A stretch of DNA of 64,000 bases, from assembly GCF_002102475.1 (NCBI RefSeq), contig NZ_MSQD01000013.1, positions 1 through 64,000 of the forward strand. The letters run 5' to 3'. The first letter of the stretch is position 1. Each line of letters begins with the position of its first letter. Positions 6,762-15,837 of the stretch are shown here, one piece after another. The notes beneath the pieces were generated by a model. The model was given only the letters and a program-made list of their open reading frames with translations, was not told the DNA's origin and made no database searches. This DNA comes from Thermoanaerobacterium sp. PSU-2. Its GTDB lineage: Bacteria > Bacillota > Thermoanaerobacteria > Thermoanaerobacterales > Thermoanaerobacteraceae. The translations under genes were made by a program, and so were the position numbers.

Positions 6762-7784
6762 TCATATTATATATTTGATGACATTGTCAGCGAATGTTGA
6801 TCTTATTTCATTTGTAAAAAATTCTTTCATTTCATATATCTCATCATTTTTATACATGAATTTTTTGTAGCCAAATTGGCCAAATCTACAAACCCTTTCT
6901 TCATCATTCATAGACAGTGTATTTTCGGGGAAAATCTCTGATATGGTACTTTTGGCTTTTGCTGTGTATCTGTGCGAGATGATTTCAAATGTTATTGGAT
7001 ATGCAGTTTTTTCAGGTATGCTTTCCTTTATCTTAAATAACAGCTCTTTATAATCTTTTTGCCAATTGTCATACAAAAAAACAGGCGCTATCAAAAAACC
7101 CATAGGATAGCCTGATTCAATTATTTTCCTGCTGGCTTCCAATCGTTTATCTAATGATGGAGTCCTCTTTTCATATTCGTTTATTACTTTCTCTGTATTT
7201 AAACTAAATCTCACTTCTGTATGGCCATTATGTTCAATATCAAGAAGTGTATCTATGTCTGTAAACTTAGTGACAAATCTAAATCTTCCACTTTCGCTTT
7301 TGCTAAAAAATTCTATCGCGGATTTTAGAATGTTTGTATACGGTTCTACTGGCACTGGGTCTGATGTTGCCGAACCTTCAAAAATTGTCTTTTCAGGTTT
7401 CCTTTCTTCAATATAATCGTTAGCCCACATAAATATATCATCTATGTTTACATTAACCTTTATGTATGGCCTTTCGCTTAAATTTGTATTAAGATAACAA
7501 TACTGACATTGACCTGCACAACCCGATAGCAAAGGTAACTGATAATTGGCTGATGGCTTACACGATTGAAAGTCAAGTTTTTTCTTTATACCCACAACTA
7601 AAGTATTTTTCCCTTCTTTATAATAATCTCGCAAATTGTCTCCTGGTATATGTTCTTTTATCCTATTTCCTTTCATCTCTATAATCTCAACTTCTTTTTT
7701 GCCTTTGAAAAAATTGTATATATTGTATCCAATTTCATAGTCTATAGAATTCTTTTCAAAAATAATACGCCTAGGAATAAACAT
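6762..7784 (-). CDS. splB: spore photoproduct lyase (radical SAM)
   Basis: A 340-residue radical SAM enzyme that directly reverses the thymine dimer 'spore photoproduct' in germinating spores. The iron-sulphur motif CAGQCQYC lies near residue 90, preceded by SCKPSANYQLPLLSG and followed by YLNTNLSERPYIKVNVN. This is the typical SplB context. Later segments (EGSATSDPVPVEPYT, VRFSLNTEKVINEYE) also fit the family, and the length is normal. AAGGAG lies eight bases before the ATG. It stands alone between the amt promoter and the thiamine operon. It marks the host as an endospore former. Confidence 0.93.
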   Translation of the reverse strand: MFIPRRIIFEKNSIDYEIGYNIYNFFKGKKEVEIIEMKGNRIKEHIPGDNLRDYYKEGKNTLVVGIKKKLDFQSCKPSANYQLPLLSGCAGQCQYCYLNTNLSERPYIKVNVNIDDIFMWANDYIEERKPEKTIFEGSATSDPVPVEPYTNILKSAIEFFSKSESGRFRFVTKFTDIDTLLDIEHNGHTEVRFSLNTEKVINEYEKRTPSLDKRLEASRKIIESGYPMGFLIAPVFLYDNWQKDYKELLFKIKESIPEKTAYPITFEIISHRYTAKAKSTISEIFPENTLSMNDEERVCRFGQFGYKKFMYKNDEIYEMKEFFTNEIRSTFADNVIKYII

Positions 7785-7848
7785 TTTTGTACTCCTTTTT
7801 CAGTTATTTATTCATTTTTATTCTTAGCGCATTTCAAATATTATATGC

Positions 7849-7882
7849 AAAAAGCACATCCTATCTAAAAGAATGTGCTTTT
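7849..7882 (-). terminator. terminator of the thiamine salvage operon
   Basis: AAAAGCACATTC and GGATGTGCTTTTT form an inverted repeat with a T run on the minus strand, just past the thiE stop codon. It is also T-rich at the other side. Confidence 0.8.
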
Positions 7883-7886
7883 CATA

Positions 7887-8516
7887 CTACTTTGATATAG
7901 CATCTCTTAAGCGCCTTGTGGCAAAACCTATATCATCTGATGCCATGATCTCTGATACAACAGAAATACCATCAACACCTGTCCTCATTACATCTGGTGC
8001 ATTGCTGTATTTTATGCCCCCAATTGCCACAACAGGAATCTTTACTGCATCTTTTATTTCTTTTAAATTCAAAAGCCCTATTGCTTCACCGATGTCTTTC
8101 TTTGTGCCTGTATAGAATACTGCTCCTGCTCCTATGTAGTCAGCACCATCTCTTTCTGCCTCTACGGCTTCATCTACGCATCCAGCAGATATGCCGATTA
8201 TCTTATTATCGCCCATGATCTTTCTCGCAATGCTGCATGGCAGATCTTCTTGACCTAGGTGAACTCCATCTGCATCAATGGACAGTGCTATATCGATTCT
8301 GTCATTTATTATAAATGGAATGCGGTATTTCGCCGCAATATCTTTCAATCTCTTAGCAATCTCATAAAACTCTCTTGATGAAATATCCTTTTCCCTAAGC
8401 TGTAGCATAGTAACGCCGTTTTGCAATGATTCTTCTACAGCATCGTAAAAATCTCTACCAGCCTTCAAAAGATTTCTGTCAGTGACCAAATAAAGAGATA
8501 CATCAAAATCTTTCAT
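7887..8516 (-). CDS. thiE: thiamine-phosphate synthase
   Basis: A 209-residue TIM-barrel enzyme that joins HMP-pyrophosphate to thiazole phosphate to give thiamine phosphate. The family motifs are visible: LYLVTDRNLL at the N-terminus, GVTMLQLREKD (phosphate and Mg site), DGVHLGQEDLP, GADYIGAGAVFYTGTKKD, and VVAIGGIKYSNAPDVMRTGVDGISVVSEI. The length is normal. It is the last gene of the TPP-riboswitch operon, two bases after thiM. Confidence 0.95.
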   Translation of the reverse strand: MKDFDVSLYLVTDRNLLKAGRDFYDAVEESLQNGVTMLQLREKDISSREFYEIAKRLKDIAAKYRIPFIINDRIDIALSIDADGVHLGQEDLPCSIARKIMGDNKIIGISAGCVDEAVEAERDGADYIGAGAVFYTGTKKDIGEAIGLLNLKEIKDAVKIPVVAIGGIKYSNAPDVMRTGVDGISVVSEIMASDDIGFATRRLRDAISK

Positions 8517-8518
8517 GC

Positions 8519-9319
8519 TTACGCCTCCAATACTTCAATATCAGCGTATTTCCTTATCATGTCAGAATCTATAAGATACAGATAATCTATGAATTTTGTC
8601 CTAAATGTCCCAGGCAAATTGCACTCTTTTTCCGCCAATTCCCCTGCTATATTCATGATAAGAAGGGCAGCCAATGACGATACCACTTTGTCATGGCTGC
8701 ATGCAGACGTAGCCGCCATTATTGCGCCTAAAGTACATCCTGCACCTGTTATCTTTGTAAATAAATGTGTACCATTTTTAACTTTTACTACTCTTTTCCC
8801 ATCGCTTATATAGTCTTCTTTTCCTGTCGACACGACAACCGTATTTGTTAACTTTGCAAGTTTTACACAAGAATCAACATTTCCACTGTCATCTAAAGAA
8901 TCTACACCTTTCACATTTGCACTTTCACCTGATAAAGCATTTATCTCACCGCCGTTTCCCTTGATAATGCTTATATCACCTATCTTTAAAAGCATGTTTA
9001 CAAAGTCAACCCTGCTTTTTATGGCAGCGCATCCTACAGGGTCTAAAACGACTGGTTTTTTGTGGTCTTTCGCCGACACTACAGAATTGATTATTGTCTC
9101 TTTAGTTTCATTATTGATAGTACCTATATTTACGTATAAAGCATTTGAAATTGCTGTAAAGTCGTACGCTTCGTCCGGTGACATTACCATCGCAGGAGAT
9201 GCCCCTATACTTAGTAGTGCATTGGCATTATCGTTTATTACGACGTAGTTTGTTATAGCGTGGACAAGCGGCACTTCTTCTTTTAATCTTTCTAAAACTT
9301 TTATTGCTTCTTCAACCAT
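8519..9319 (-). CDS. thiM: hydroxyethylthiazole kinase
   Basis: A 266-residue ribokinase-fold kinase that phosphorylates the thiazole alcohol so that it can be reused for thiamine synthesis. Visible features are PLVHAITNYVVINDNANALL at the N-terminus, SPAMVMSPDEA, VVLDPVGCAAIKSR, IIKGNGGEINAL, and the C-terminal anion-hole motif TGAGCTLGAIMAA with the catalytic Cys region. It sits between cytX and thiE in the operon. With thiD and the transporter it makes a salvage route rather than de novo synthesis. Confidence 0.95.
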   Translation of the reverse strand: MVEEAIKVLERLKEEVPLVHAITNYVVINDNANALLSIGASPAMVMSPDEAYDFTAISNALYVNIGTINNETKETIINSVVSAKDHKKPVVLDPVGCAAIKSRVDFVNMLLKIGDISIIKGNGGEINALSGESANVKGVDSLDDSGNVDSCVKLAKLTNTVVVSTGKEDYISDGKRVVKVKNGTHLFTKITGAGCTLGAIMAATSACSHDKVVSSLAALLIMNIAGELAEKECNLPGTFRTKFIDYLYLIDSDMIRKYADIEVLEA

Positions 9320-10493
9320 AAATTTTCTCCTCTCTCTTATTTAAAGATTTCATAATTGGATAGATTACAGCAGTCAAAATAATCGTACCTATTGTGGGCG
9401 TTATAAACCATTTTGATAGATTTGTACCAAAATACGTAAGATAATTGTAGAATATCGTACCTACCGCAAAAGAAATCGTGGCAGGCACGTTTAAGAAGCT
9501 ATGGCTTTTGCTTCTCATCAAAAAGAAATCTTCAAATACAACCGTATATGCTGGAATAAATACACTTCCTATGGCGTACAAAAAGTTTTGGTAATTATCC
9601 ATTGGGAACAAATATGCGGCAATAAGCCCCACAATGGAATATATAATAAGCAGACTTTTTCTGCTTAATTTAGCTTTTACAATAGAAAGTGTTGAAATGG
9701 CAGCGGAATACACATCCATAAAAGTCGTTGTAACCGTCGACAAAAGTATAATAAGAAGCGGTACAATTCCCGTTTTTATTGATGCAAAATATGAGATTAT
9801 GTCTTTCCCGCCTGTTTTCAAAGCCACATAAAGCCCTATAAAATACATGAAGCAGCTTGCTATGAAATATCCTGCGAATGTATATATAAAACTGGACTTT
9901 CCATCCTTAGCATTTATAGTGTAATCTCCTACCAGTGGAAGCCATGATACAGGCATAGCAACGGCAAGTTCCACTGCACCGCTGAAGCTCATGTCTCCGG
10001 CTACATATCCAACCTTTCCCGCCTTCAAATACAATACAACAAATATAGTCAAGATAAATAAAAGCACAACAGCAATATCGTTTATCCAGTAAGCTTCATT
10101 GTCAAAGAATAATGTCCACAATAAAACAGATATGCCAACGACAAAAATTCCAATAGCAGTAGACATGCCTATAGCACCGTTGAAAGCCTTTGCAGACTGT
10201 ATTATCATTACAGCCGTCCAGCCAACCAATTGAAGCACATTTAAAAGCCCTATAAATACCATGCCTTTCTCGCCCAGGACACCTTTTGTGGACTCTATCG
10301 CAGGTTTCTTAACTCTAAAGGACATAAGCCCTCCTAAAGCAAAAAACAGAGTGCCAATGATGTGACCTAACAATATGCTTAAAATCCCTTTAGTTAAGCC
10401 TAATGGTGCAAAGTACGAACCAGTAAAAACCTCTGCAATTGATACGGCCGCACCTGACCATATCAAAAAAAGCGTTGAGTTTTTAATCTTCAT
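9312..10493 (-). CDS. cytX: hydroxymethylpyrimidine transporter CytX
   Basis: A 393-residue membrane protein with about twelve helices of the nucleobase-cation-symport-1 family (cytosine/purine permeases). The TPP-riboswitch operon context and the N-terminus (LFLIWSGAAVSIAEVFTGSY) match CytX, the putative HMP transporter. A WLPLVGDYT segment in the middle is typical. The ATG at 10493 is used, with AGGT upstream; it overlaps the end of thiD by 11 bases. It presumably brings in HMP for ThiD. Confidence 0.88.
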   Translation of the reverse strand: MKIKNSTLFLIWSGAAVSIAEVFTGSYFAPLGLTKGILSILLGHIIGTLFFALGGLMSFRVKKPAIESTKGVLGEKGMVFIGLLNVLQLVGWTAVMIIQSAKAFNGAIGMSTAIGIFVVGISVLLWTLFFDNEAYWINDIAVVLLFILTIFVVLYLKAGKVGYVAGDMSFSGAVELAVAMPVSWLPLVGDYTINAKDGKSSFIYTFAGYFIASCFMYFIGLYVALKTGGKDIISYFASIKTGIVPLLIILLSTVTTTFMDVYSAAISTLSIVKAKLSRKSLLIIYSIVGLIAAYLFPMDNYQNFLYAIGSVFIPAYTVVFEDFFLMRSKSHSFLNVPATISFAVGTIFYNYLTYFGTNLSKWFITPTIGTIILTAVIYPIMKSLNKREEKIYG

Positions 10494-11292
10494 AGTCAAT
10501 ACCTGCTTTCTTATAAAGATCTACTAAATGTCCTACAGGTCCTACACCTTTACCTATCTCAAGAGAATTTTTAATAGCCTCTGTTATGTAACTTTTTGCG
10601 TTTATTACTGCATCTTTCAAGCTTAATCCTCTACCAAGGTACGAAGCTATTGCAGATGAGTAAGTGCATCCTGTTCCATGTGTATTTTTGGTGTCGATCC
10701 TCTCCTGTGGCAAAAGTAAAAATTCACTTCCATCGTAGAATACATCAGTAGCATTTTCTAAAGAATGACCACCTTTTACAACGACAGCTTTTACACCCAT
10801 ATCGATGATTTTTTTAGCAGCCTCCTTCATGTCATCAATTCCCTCAATATTCATTCCAGTAAGCTCACACGCCTCCGGTATATTTGGAGTAATGATATCT
10901 GCCATAGGCAAAAGCTTTGTCTTCAATGCGTCTATGGCGTCTTCTTTTAGAAGGTAATATCCGCTTTTTGATATCATGACAGGGTCTAACACGACGTTTT
11001 TTGGATTCCATCTTTTAAGTGATGATGCAATAGCGTCAATGATATCTTGGCTTGATACCATACCTATCTTTACAGCATCTACCGCCGTATCCTCAAATAC
11101 GCAATCTATCTGCTTTTTGATGATATCAGCATCCATCTCTCTTACATCAAAGACACCTACCGTATTCTGCGCCGTCACTGCCGTAATGACGCACATGCCG
11201 TATACTCCAAGAGCGCAAAACGTCTTTAAATCTGCCTCTATGCCAGCACCGCCAATGCTGTCAGAGCCTGCAATCGTAAGCAACTTCTTCAC
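10483..11292 (-). CDS. thiD: hydroxymethylpyrimidine / phosphomethylpyrimidine kinase
   Basis: A 269-residue ribokinase-fold kinase that phosphorylates HMP twice to HMP-pyrophosphate. Motifs: LTIAGSDSIGGAGIEADLKT at the N-terminus, VYGMCVITAVTAQNT, KIGMVSS, NVVLDPVMISKSGYYLL, ITPNIPEACELTG, KGGH, and the GTGCTYSSAIAS anion hole. The start is a GTG with AGGAGG at nine bases. An ATG overlapping it by one base is closed immediately by TGA. The longer frame upstream would run through the riboswitch terminator and is not used. It is the first gene of the operon. Confidence 0.95.
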   Translation of the reverse strand: MKKLLTIAGSDSIGGAGIEADLKTFCALGVYGMCVITAVTAQNTVGVFDVREMDADIIKKQIDCVFEDTAVDAVKIGMVSSQDIIDAIASSLKRWNPKNVVLDPVMISKSGYYLLKEDAIDALKTKLLPMADIITPNIPEACELTGMNIEGIDDMKEAAKKIIDMGVKAVVVKGGHSLENATDVFYDGSEFLLLPQERIDTKNTHGTGCTYSSAIASYLGRGLSLKDAVINAKSYITEAIKNSLEIGKGVGPVGHLVDLYKKAGIDYED

Positions 11293-11340
11293 ATCGATTC
11301 CTCCTTTTTTTGTATGCCTTGAGGAAATACAAAACGAAAA

Positions 11341-11363
11341 AAGTGTGCCGGATAAGCACACTT
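11341..11363 (-). terminator. riboswitch expression-platform terminator
   Basis: AAGTGTGC and GCACACTT form a stem, and TTTTTTCG follows on the minus strand. The sequence lies between the TPP aptamer and thiD, so it is the termination arm of the riboswitch. Confidence 0.85.
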
Positions 11364-11368
11364 AAAGT

Positions 11369-11466
11369 CCACTGTACTCCCTACGCCGGCATTATCCAGA
11401 TCAGGTTATGGGTCATAGCAGAAATAGCTGCTAACTCTCAGCCGGGCTATCACCCCAGCTCCCCAG
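11369..11466 (-). promoter_or_regulatory. TPP riboswitch (THI element)
   Basis: On the minus strand the conserved aptamer blocks appear in order: GGGGAGCTGGGGTGATAGCC, GGCTGAGAG, ACCCATAACCTGATCTGGAT and AATGCCGGCGTAGGGA. The CTGAGA pyrimidine-sensing loop and the ACCTGATCTGG pyrophosphate side are exact. It precedes a terminator and thiD-cytX-thiM-thiE, and should shut the operon off when TPP is abundant. Confidence 0.97.
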
Positions 11467-11525
11467 ACAAAAATATTTACTTTTACTTTATTTTAACACA
11501 AATTATCTGACTTGTACAGGATATT

Positions 11526-13259
11526 TCACCATATCGTCAAATTTTCCTGTTGATAGCTGTACAGATTATAGTACACGCCCTTCCTATTCATAAGCTCCTC
11601 ATGTGTACCTTCCTCTTCTATTCCATTTTCAGTAAGCACTATTATACGCTTAGCATTTCTAATGGTGCCCAATCTGTGGGCGATTATGAGAGTAGTCCTG
11701 TTTTTCGATAGATTTTCAATAGACTGCTGAATAATCGATTCACTTTTATTGTCAAGCGATGATGTCGCTTCATCAAGTATAAGTATTGGAGGATTTTTTA
11801 AGAACATCCTTGCAATAGATATTCTCTGCTTTTGTCCGCCAGACAATTTAACGCCTCTTTCGCCAATATACGTATCATAACCATCTTTTAGCTCCATTAT
11901 GAAGTCATGGGCATTTGCAGCTTTGGCTGCATTGATTATTTCTTCGTCAGTAGCATCTAATTTACCGTACGCGATGTTTTCTTTTATCGTGCCCGAAAAC
12001 AAAAATACATCTTGCTGGACAATGCCTATATTTTCTCTAAGCGATGATAGCTTCACATCCCTTATATCTATACCGTCAATTTTTATGGAGCCTGCATCTA
12101 TCTCATAAAACCTCGGTATAAGGCTTAGAAGTGTGGTTTTACCTGCACCTGAGGGCCCTACTATTGCCACTGTCTCTCCATGTTTTATCTTAAGATTGAT
12201 TCCTGACAGTACTTCTCTTTTATTGTCGTAGCTGAATGTGACATTGTCAAACTCAATATCGCCTTTCACGTCTTTTAACTCTATCGCATCTTTTTTATCT
12301 GCTATCTCTGGCTCTGTATCCATAAGCTCCACAAACCGCCTAAAGCCAGCCATACCCTGCTGGTACTGCTCTATAAACCGCAAAAGAACAGTCAAAGGTT
12401 GCAAAAACTGGCTAATGTATATTATGTATGCCACCAAGTCACCTGTATTTATGAGGCCTTTTGATATAAAGTAGCCGCCTGCTGCAAGAGTAATCACAAC
12501 TGATATATTAGAAAGAAAATTTACACTAGAATCAAATATGCCAATATGCTTAACCGCTTTTGACCTGGCACTTTTATACATGGAGCTTTTATTATCGAAT
12601 TTTAGTTTCTCAAATTTTTCCCTTACAAATGATTTGACGACCCTTATGCCTGTAATGCTTTCTTCTAATGTGGCATTCATCTGTGCCTGCGTTTCGCGGA
12701 CATTTTTCCATATAATTTCAAACTTATTGTTGTAAATATACATGTATATAAACATAAAAGGTATTATGGTAAATACAACCAGTGTCAGCCTCACATCAAT
12801 TGTAAGCAAAAGTATGAATGTGCCTATTATCCTTATGATAGACAAAAAAAGGTCCTCTGGACCATGATGTGCTACTTCTGCTATCTCATTTAAGTCATTG
12901 ACAACCCTTGACATTATATAACCTGTCTTTGTGTTGTCATAATAGTTCATAGAAAGTTTCTGAAGATGTGAAAAAGCATCTTTTCTCATATCGTACTCTA
13001 TGCTTACACCTAAAACATGGCCATAGTATCCTACTATGTATTCAAGTATCATCCTTCCGAAGTACATTATAGCTAATAAAATTGCGAACCTGTATATAAG
13101 GTTAAAATCCTTGTTAGGTATGACGTTATTTATCACATTTCTCGTAACCATAGGAAAAACCAAATCTGAAGCAGATATAAAAAATGCACACACCATGTCA
13201 AGGATAAAAAGCCATATATGTGGCTTGTAATACGACGCAAATCTTTTTATAAGCCTCAA
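11526..13259 (-). CDS. ABC exporter, fused permease-ATPase
   Basis: A 577-residue half-transporter with an N-terminal six-helix domain (about residues 15-310) and a C-terminal ATPase. The ATPase shows Walker A GPSGAGKTT, Q-loop region NIGIVQQDVFLF, signature LSGGQKQR, Walker B ILILDEATSSLD and H-loop AHRLGT. It resembles MsbA/LmrA-type multidrug or lipid exporters; the substrate cannot be told. The start is probably a TTG with a run of G seven bases upstream, a few codons into the longest frame. A single half-transporter gene implies a homodimer. A TTGACA promoter precedes it. Confidence 0.88.
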   Translation of the reverse strand: MRLIKRFASYYKPHIWLFILDMVCAFFISASDLVFPMVTRNVINNVIPNKDFNLIYRFAILLAIMYFGRMILEYIVGYYGHVLGVSIEYDMRKDAFSHLQKLSMNYYDNTKTGYIMSRVVNDLNEIAEVAHHGPEDLFLSIIRIIGTFILLLTIDVRLTLVVFTIIPFMFIYMYIYNNKFEIIWKNVRETQAQMNATLEESITGIRVVKSFVREKFEKLKFDNKSSMYKSARSKAVKHIGIFDSSVNFLSNISVVITLAAGGYFISKGLINTGDLVAYIIYISQFLQPLTVLLRFIEQYQQGMAGFRRFVELMDTEPEIADKKDAIELKDVKGDIEFDNVTFSYDNKREVLSGINLKIKHGETVAIVGPSGAGKTTLLSLIPRFYEIDAGSIKIDGIDIRDVKLSSLRENIGIVQQDVFLFSGTIKENIAYGKLDATDEEIINAAKAANAHDFIMELKDGYDTYIGERGVKLSGGQKQRISIARMFLKNPPILILDEATSSLDNKSESIIQQSIENLSKNRTTLIIAHRLGTIRNAKRIIVLTENGIEEEGTHEELMNRKGVYYNLYSYQQENLTIW

Positions 13260-13322
13260 AAAAATCCCCCCCAAATATAAATCAAAACAATTACTGCTAA
13301 TGATTGATGTATCTCTAACATT

Positions 13323-13351
13323 AGTTTAATATGCCAACTAATAATTGTCAA
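13323..13351 (-). promoter_or_regulatory. candidate promoter of the ABC exporter
   Basis: TTGACA (13351-13346) and TAAACT (13328-13323) are 17 bases apart on the minus strand, overlapping the end of the upstream ferredoxin-like gene. Confidence 0.45.
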
Positions 13352-14442
13352 ATTTGTACAATAGACGATTTTTTAGTTTTCTTTTTTAATACACTTAAAA
13401 CTTTCGTTGTATAAGATAATGTTTTTGTAGGACATGCATCAACACAATGGCCGCACCCTACGCACCTTATATCAGAGACATCTTTACCGTAATATGCTGC
13501 ACTTTTTATGTCTATACTCATTGGACATGATTCGTTGCATTGTCCGCATTGGATACATTTTGAATTATTTGTAGTAATTTTTTGCCCGGCGACTTTACTT
13601 ATCAATCCTAAAACTGTTCCCAATGGACAATAATAGCAATATCCTCTGCCTGTTAATGCAATCCAAAAAAACATAGCCATAAGAAGTTCGCCAGCAAGAT
13701 ACTTATACGATTCCATCTTACTTATCGCATCATAATTACCACCTAAAAATGCTCCAGATAAAAATAATATCCACCAAATAGTGAAAAATAGCGATATAGC
13801 AAAGAATAACAATCTCAATAATGAAAATATTTTTATTCCCTTTTGATTTAGATGTTTTCTCTTACCCAAAAGAGGAAAAACAGGATCAAAAACTTCTGAA
13901 GCGAATCCATTGAAAAGACAAATTGTAGAGCATTGCCATCTTCTACCGTATAATAAAGTTCCTATAAAGACGATTATGCTAACCAATACGTAGAATATTA
14001 ATACACTTGAAATGCCTGCAACACCCCATATGGGAAAATAACTTTTATAAAACGAGGAATTATGGTATAAAAGCTGCAACGGCACTGTCGTCCATGGAAG
14101 TGGCATTGAAAAGAAATATACATCGCCATTGTGGAAAAATAGTGGCATTATAATATGTACAATAAGTGCTGCAATGATTAAACCAATAAGGTTTGCTTTT
14201 CTCATCTTTGTCCTTTTCGACTTGCCTATTATGTTTATAGTGAGAAAGCTGCCTGCAATAATAAATATCGTCTTAATCCAGTTTTCGTAAAATTGCCAAA
14301 TCGAATTTATTGCATCGGCTACATTCTTAGGCGCTTTACTTGCATACCCATAATTTAATCCGGCTATGATTATGCACATGACAATATAAGTCCATAAAAT
14401 AGCTTTTAGTAAAAAAACATATCTATCCTTTTTGTTTGCCAT
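13348..14442 (-). CDS. NapH-like membrane protein with two 4Fe-4S clusters
   Basis: A 364-residue polytopic protein ending in a ferredoxin domain. About six hydrophobic segments are followed by GRGYCYYCPLGT, which is typical of NapH/NosR/CcoG-like proteins. Two [4Fe-4S] motifs follow: CIQCGQCNESCP and CVGCGHCVDACP. Such proteins pass electrons across or along the membrane. The start at 14442 is preceded by GGAGGG at seven bases. No redox partner gene is adjacent, so the electron donor and acceptor are unknown. Confidence 0.8.
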   Translation of the reverse strand: MANKKDRYVFLLKAILWTYIVMCIIIAGLNYGYASKAPKNVADAINSIWQFYENWIKTIFIIAGSFLTINIIGKSKRTKMRKANLIGLIIAALIVHIIMPLFFHNGDVYFFSMPLPWTTVPLQLLYHNSSFYKSYFPIWGVAGISSVLIFYVLVSIIVFIGTLLYGRRWQCSTICLFNGFASEVFDPVFPLLGKRKHLNQKGIKIFSLLRLLFFAISLFFTIWWILFLSGAFLGGNYDAISKMESYKYLAGELLMAMFFWIALTGRGYCYYCPLGTVLGLISKVAGQKITTNNSKCIQCGQCNESCPMSIDIKSAAYYGKDVSDIRCVGCGHCVDACPTKTLSYTTKVLSVLKKKTKKSSIVQI

Positions 14443-14478
14443 GTATTTTCCCTCCATTCCTATATATTTCCACCACAA

Positions 14479-14940
14479 TGCTTACAAACATTATATCATA
14501 TTAATTATATTTTTAAATAGCTTGGCACATTCTCTGAATTAAGGAAATTGTACAATTGAATTCCAATTTCTGGAGCTAAAAAATAATAACAAAACTAAGC
14601 ATATCAATGCCTGCGAATAACTGCTATAAATGCAATAACAGCTCGTAGAGCTGTTATTGCATTTAATTAATTAAGAAAGAGGAGGATCTTATATTTTGAT
14701 CCCAATTACATTATATATTTTTTATAAAAAAAGTTAAGCGAAAAATTTTTAAACCTCAACAATGTTTTCAATTATGTTTGTTTCGTGATGCTTTCTCACT
14801 TTTACCTTTAAACTTTGGTAGACTCATTTTAGGAATTATAAAAACATTTTAATCATTAAAATATATTTTTATTGAATAACATCTTATTTAGGGCTATAAT
14901 GAACTTAAACATAATTTACATAAAAAGGAGATGCTGGAAT
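14479..14940. other. intergenic region with an isolated strong hairpin
   Basis: No gene is credible here. The main structure is the perfect 17-bp hairpin at 14628-14664. An AGGAGG sequence at about 14680 is followed only by a 13-codon frame from TTG, possibly the start of a lost gene. The last 20 bases carry the ribosome binding site of the formamidase gene. Confidence 0.5.
14628..14664. terminator. perfect 17-bp hairpin
   Basis: AAATGCAATAACAGCTC pairs perfectly with GAGCTGTTATTGCATTT around a GTA loop. It has no good T run on either side, so it may be a terminator remnant or another structured element. Confidence 0.5.
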
Positions 14941-15837
14941 ATGCATGAATTGACAAACGAGAAGTGCATCTTTAGCTTTTCAAGACACAACGATCCTGTA
15001 CTTTATGTAAACGATGGAGAGGAGGTGAAGATAGAAACTTTAGATTGTTTTTCATGCCAAATCAAAACAAATGATGACAAGTTAGAAACAATGGATTGGG
15101 ATAAAGTAAATCCCGCAACAGGTCCAATCTATGTAAACGGTGCAGAAGAAGGCGACACGCTTGAAGTGACAATCAAGAAAATCGACATTGATGACAAAGG
15201 CGTCGTTGCAACAGGGAAAGATTTGGGAGTTTTAGGTCATATGATGAATGATCTATATTCAAAAGTAGTTGAAATAAATGATGGCAAAGTCATTTTCAAT
15301 GAAAAGCTCTCATTTCCTGTAAAGCCAATGATAGGTGTAATAGGCGTCGCACCAAAAGAAGGCGAAATAAACTGCGGCACACCTGGTCCCCATGGAGGGA
15401 ACATGGATACAACACTTATAAGAGAAGGCTCTAAGCTTTATTTGCCTGTATTTGTGGATGGTGCACTTTTCGCATTAGGAGATTTGCACGCTGTAATGGG
15501 AGATGGAGAAATAGGCGTATCAGGTGTAGAAGTAAGCGGCACCGTTACTGTAAAGCTTAGAGTTTTAAAAAACTTAAAGCTAAATAATCCAATTGTCAAG
15601 ACAAATGAAGTAACAGCCACAATCGCATCAAATGAATCAATAGAAAAAGCCATAGAAACAGCAGTAAAAGATATGGCAGAACTTTTCCAAAAAAATACTG
15701 ACCTATCAATAGAAGAAATATCAACACTTTTTAGCATCTCCGGCAATGTCCAGATATCTCAAGTTGTTGATCCACTGAAGACAGCACGCTTCTCAATGCC
15801 AAACTGGGTTTTGGAGGCGTATGGAATAGAATTTTAA
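14941..15837 (+). CDS. acetamidase/formamidase family protein
   Basis: A 298-residue protein of the FmdA/AmdA family, which hydrolyses short aliphatic amides such as formamide or acetamide to ammonia and the acid. Visible family features are NPATGPIYVNGAEEGDTLEV, the GVIGVAPKEGEINCGTPGPHGGNMD region with the conserved His and Asp, and LPVFVDGALFALGDLHAVMGDGE. Its length of about 300 is the usual short bacterial form. The start at 14941 has AAGGAG upstream. It converges on the EamA transporter gene, overlapping by 4 bases at the 3' ends. The natural substrate is unknown; ammonia release would fit with the ammonium genes nearby. Confidence 0.88.
   Translation: MHELTNEKCIFSFSRHNDPVLYVNDGEEVKIETLDCFSCQIKTNDDKLETMDWDKVNPATGPIYVNGAEEGDTLEVTIKKIDIDDKGVVATGKDLGVLGHMMNDLYSKVVEINDGKVIFNEKLSFPVKPMIGVIGVAPKEGEINCGTPGPHGGNMDTTLIREGSKLYLPVFVDGALFALGDLHAVMGDGEIGVSGVEVSGTVTVKLRVLKNLKLNNPIVKTNEVTATIASNESIEKAIETAVKDMAELFQKNTDLSIEEISTLFSISGNVQISQVVDPLKTARFSMPNWVLEAYGIEF

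Noticed and set aside
10483-11361. Longer thiD starting at 11361
   Set aside because: This start lies inside the riboswitch terminator. The GTG at 11292 has a proper ribosome binding site and gives the normal N-terminus.
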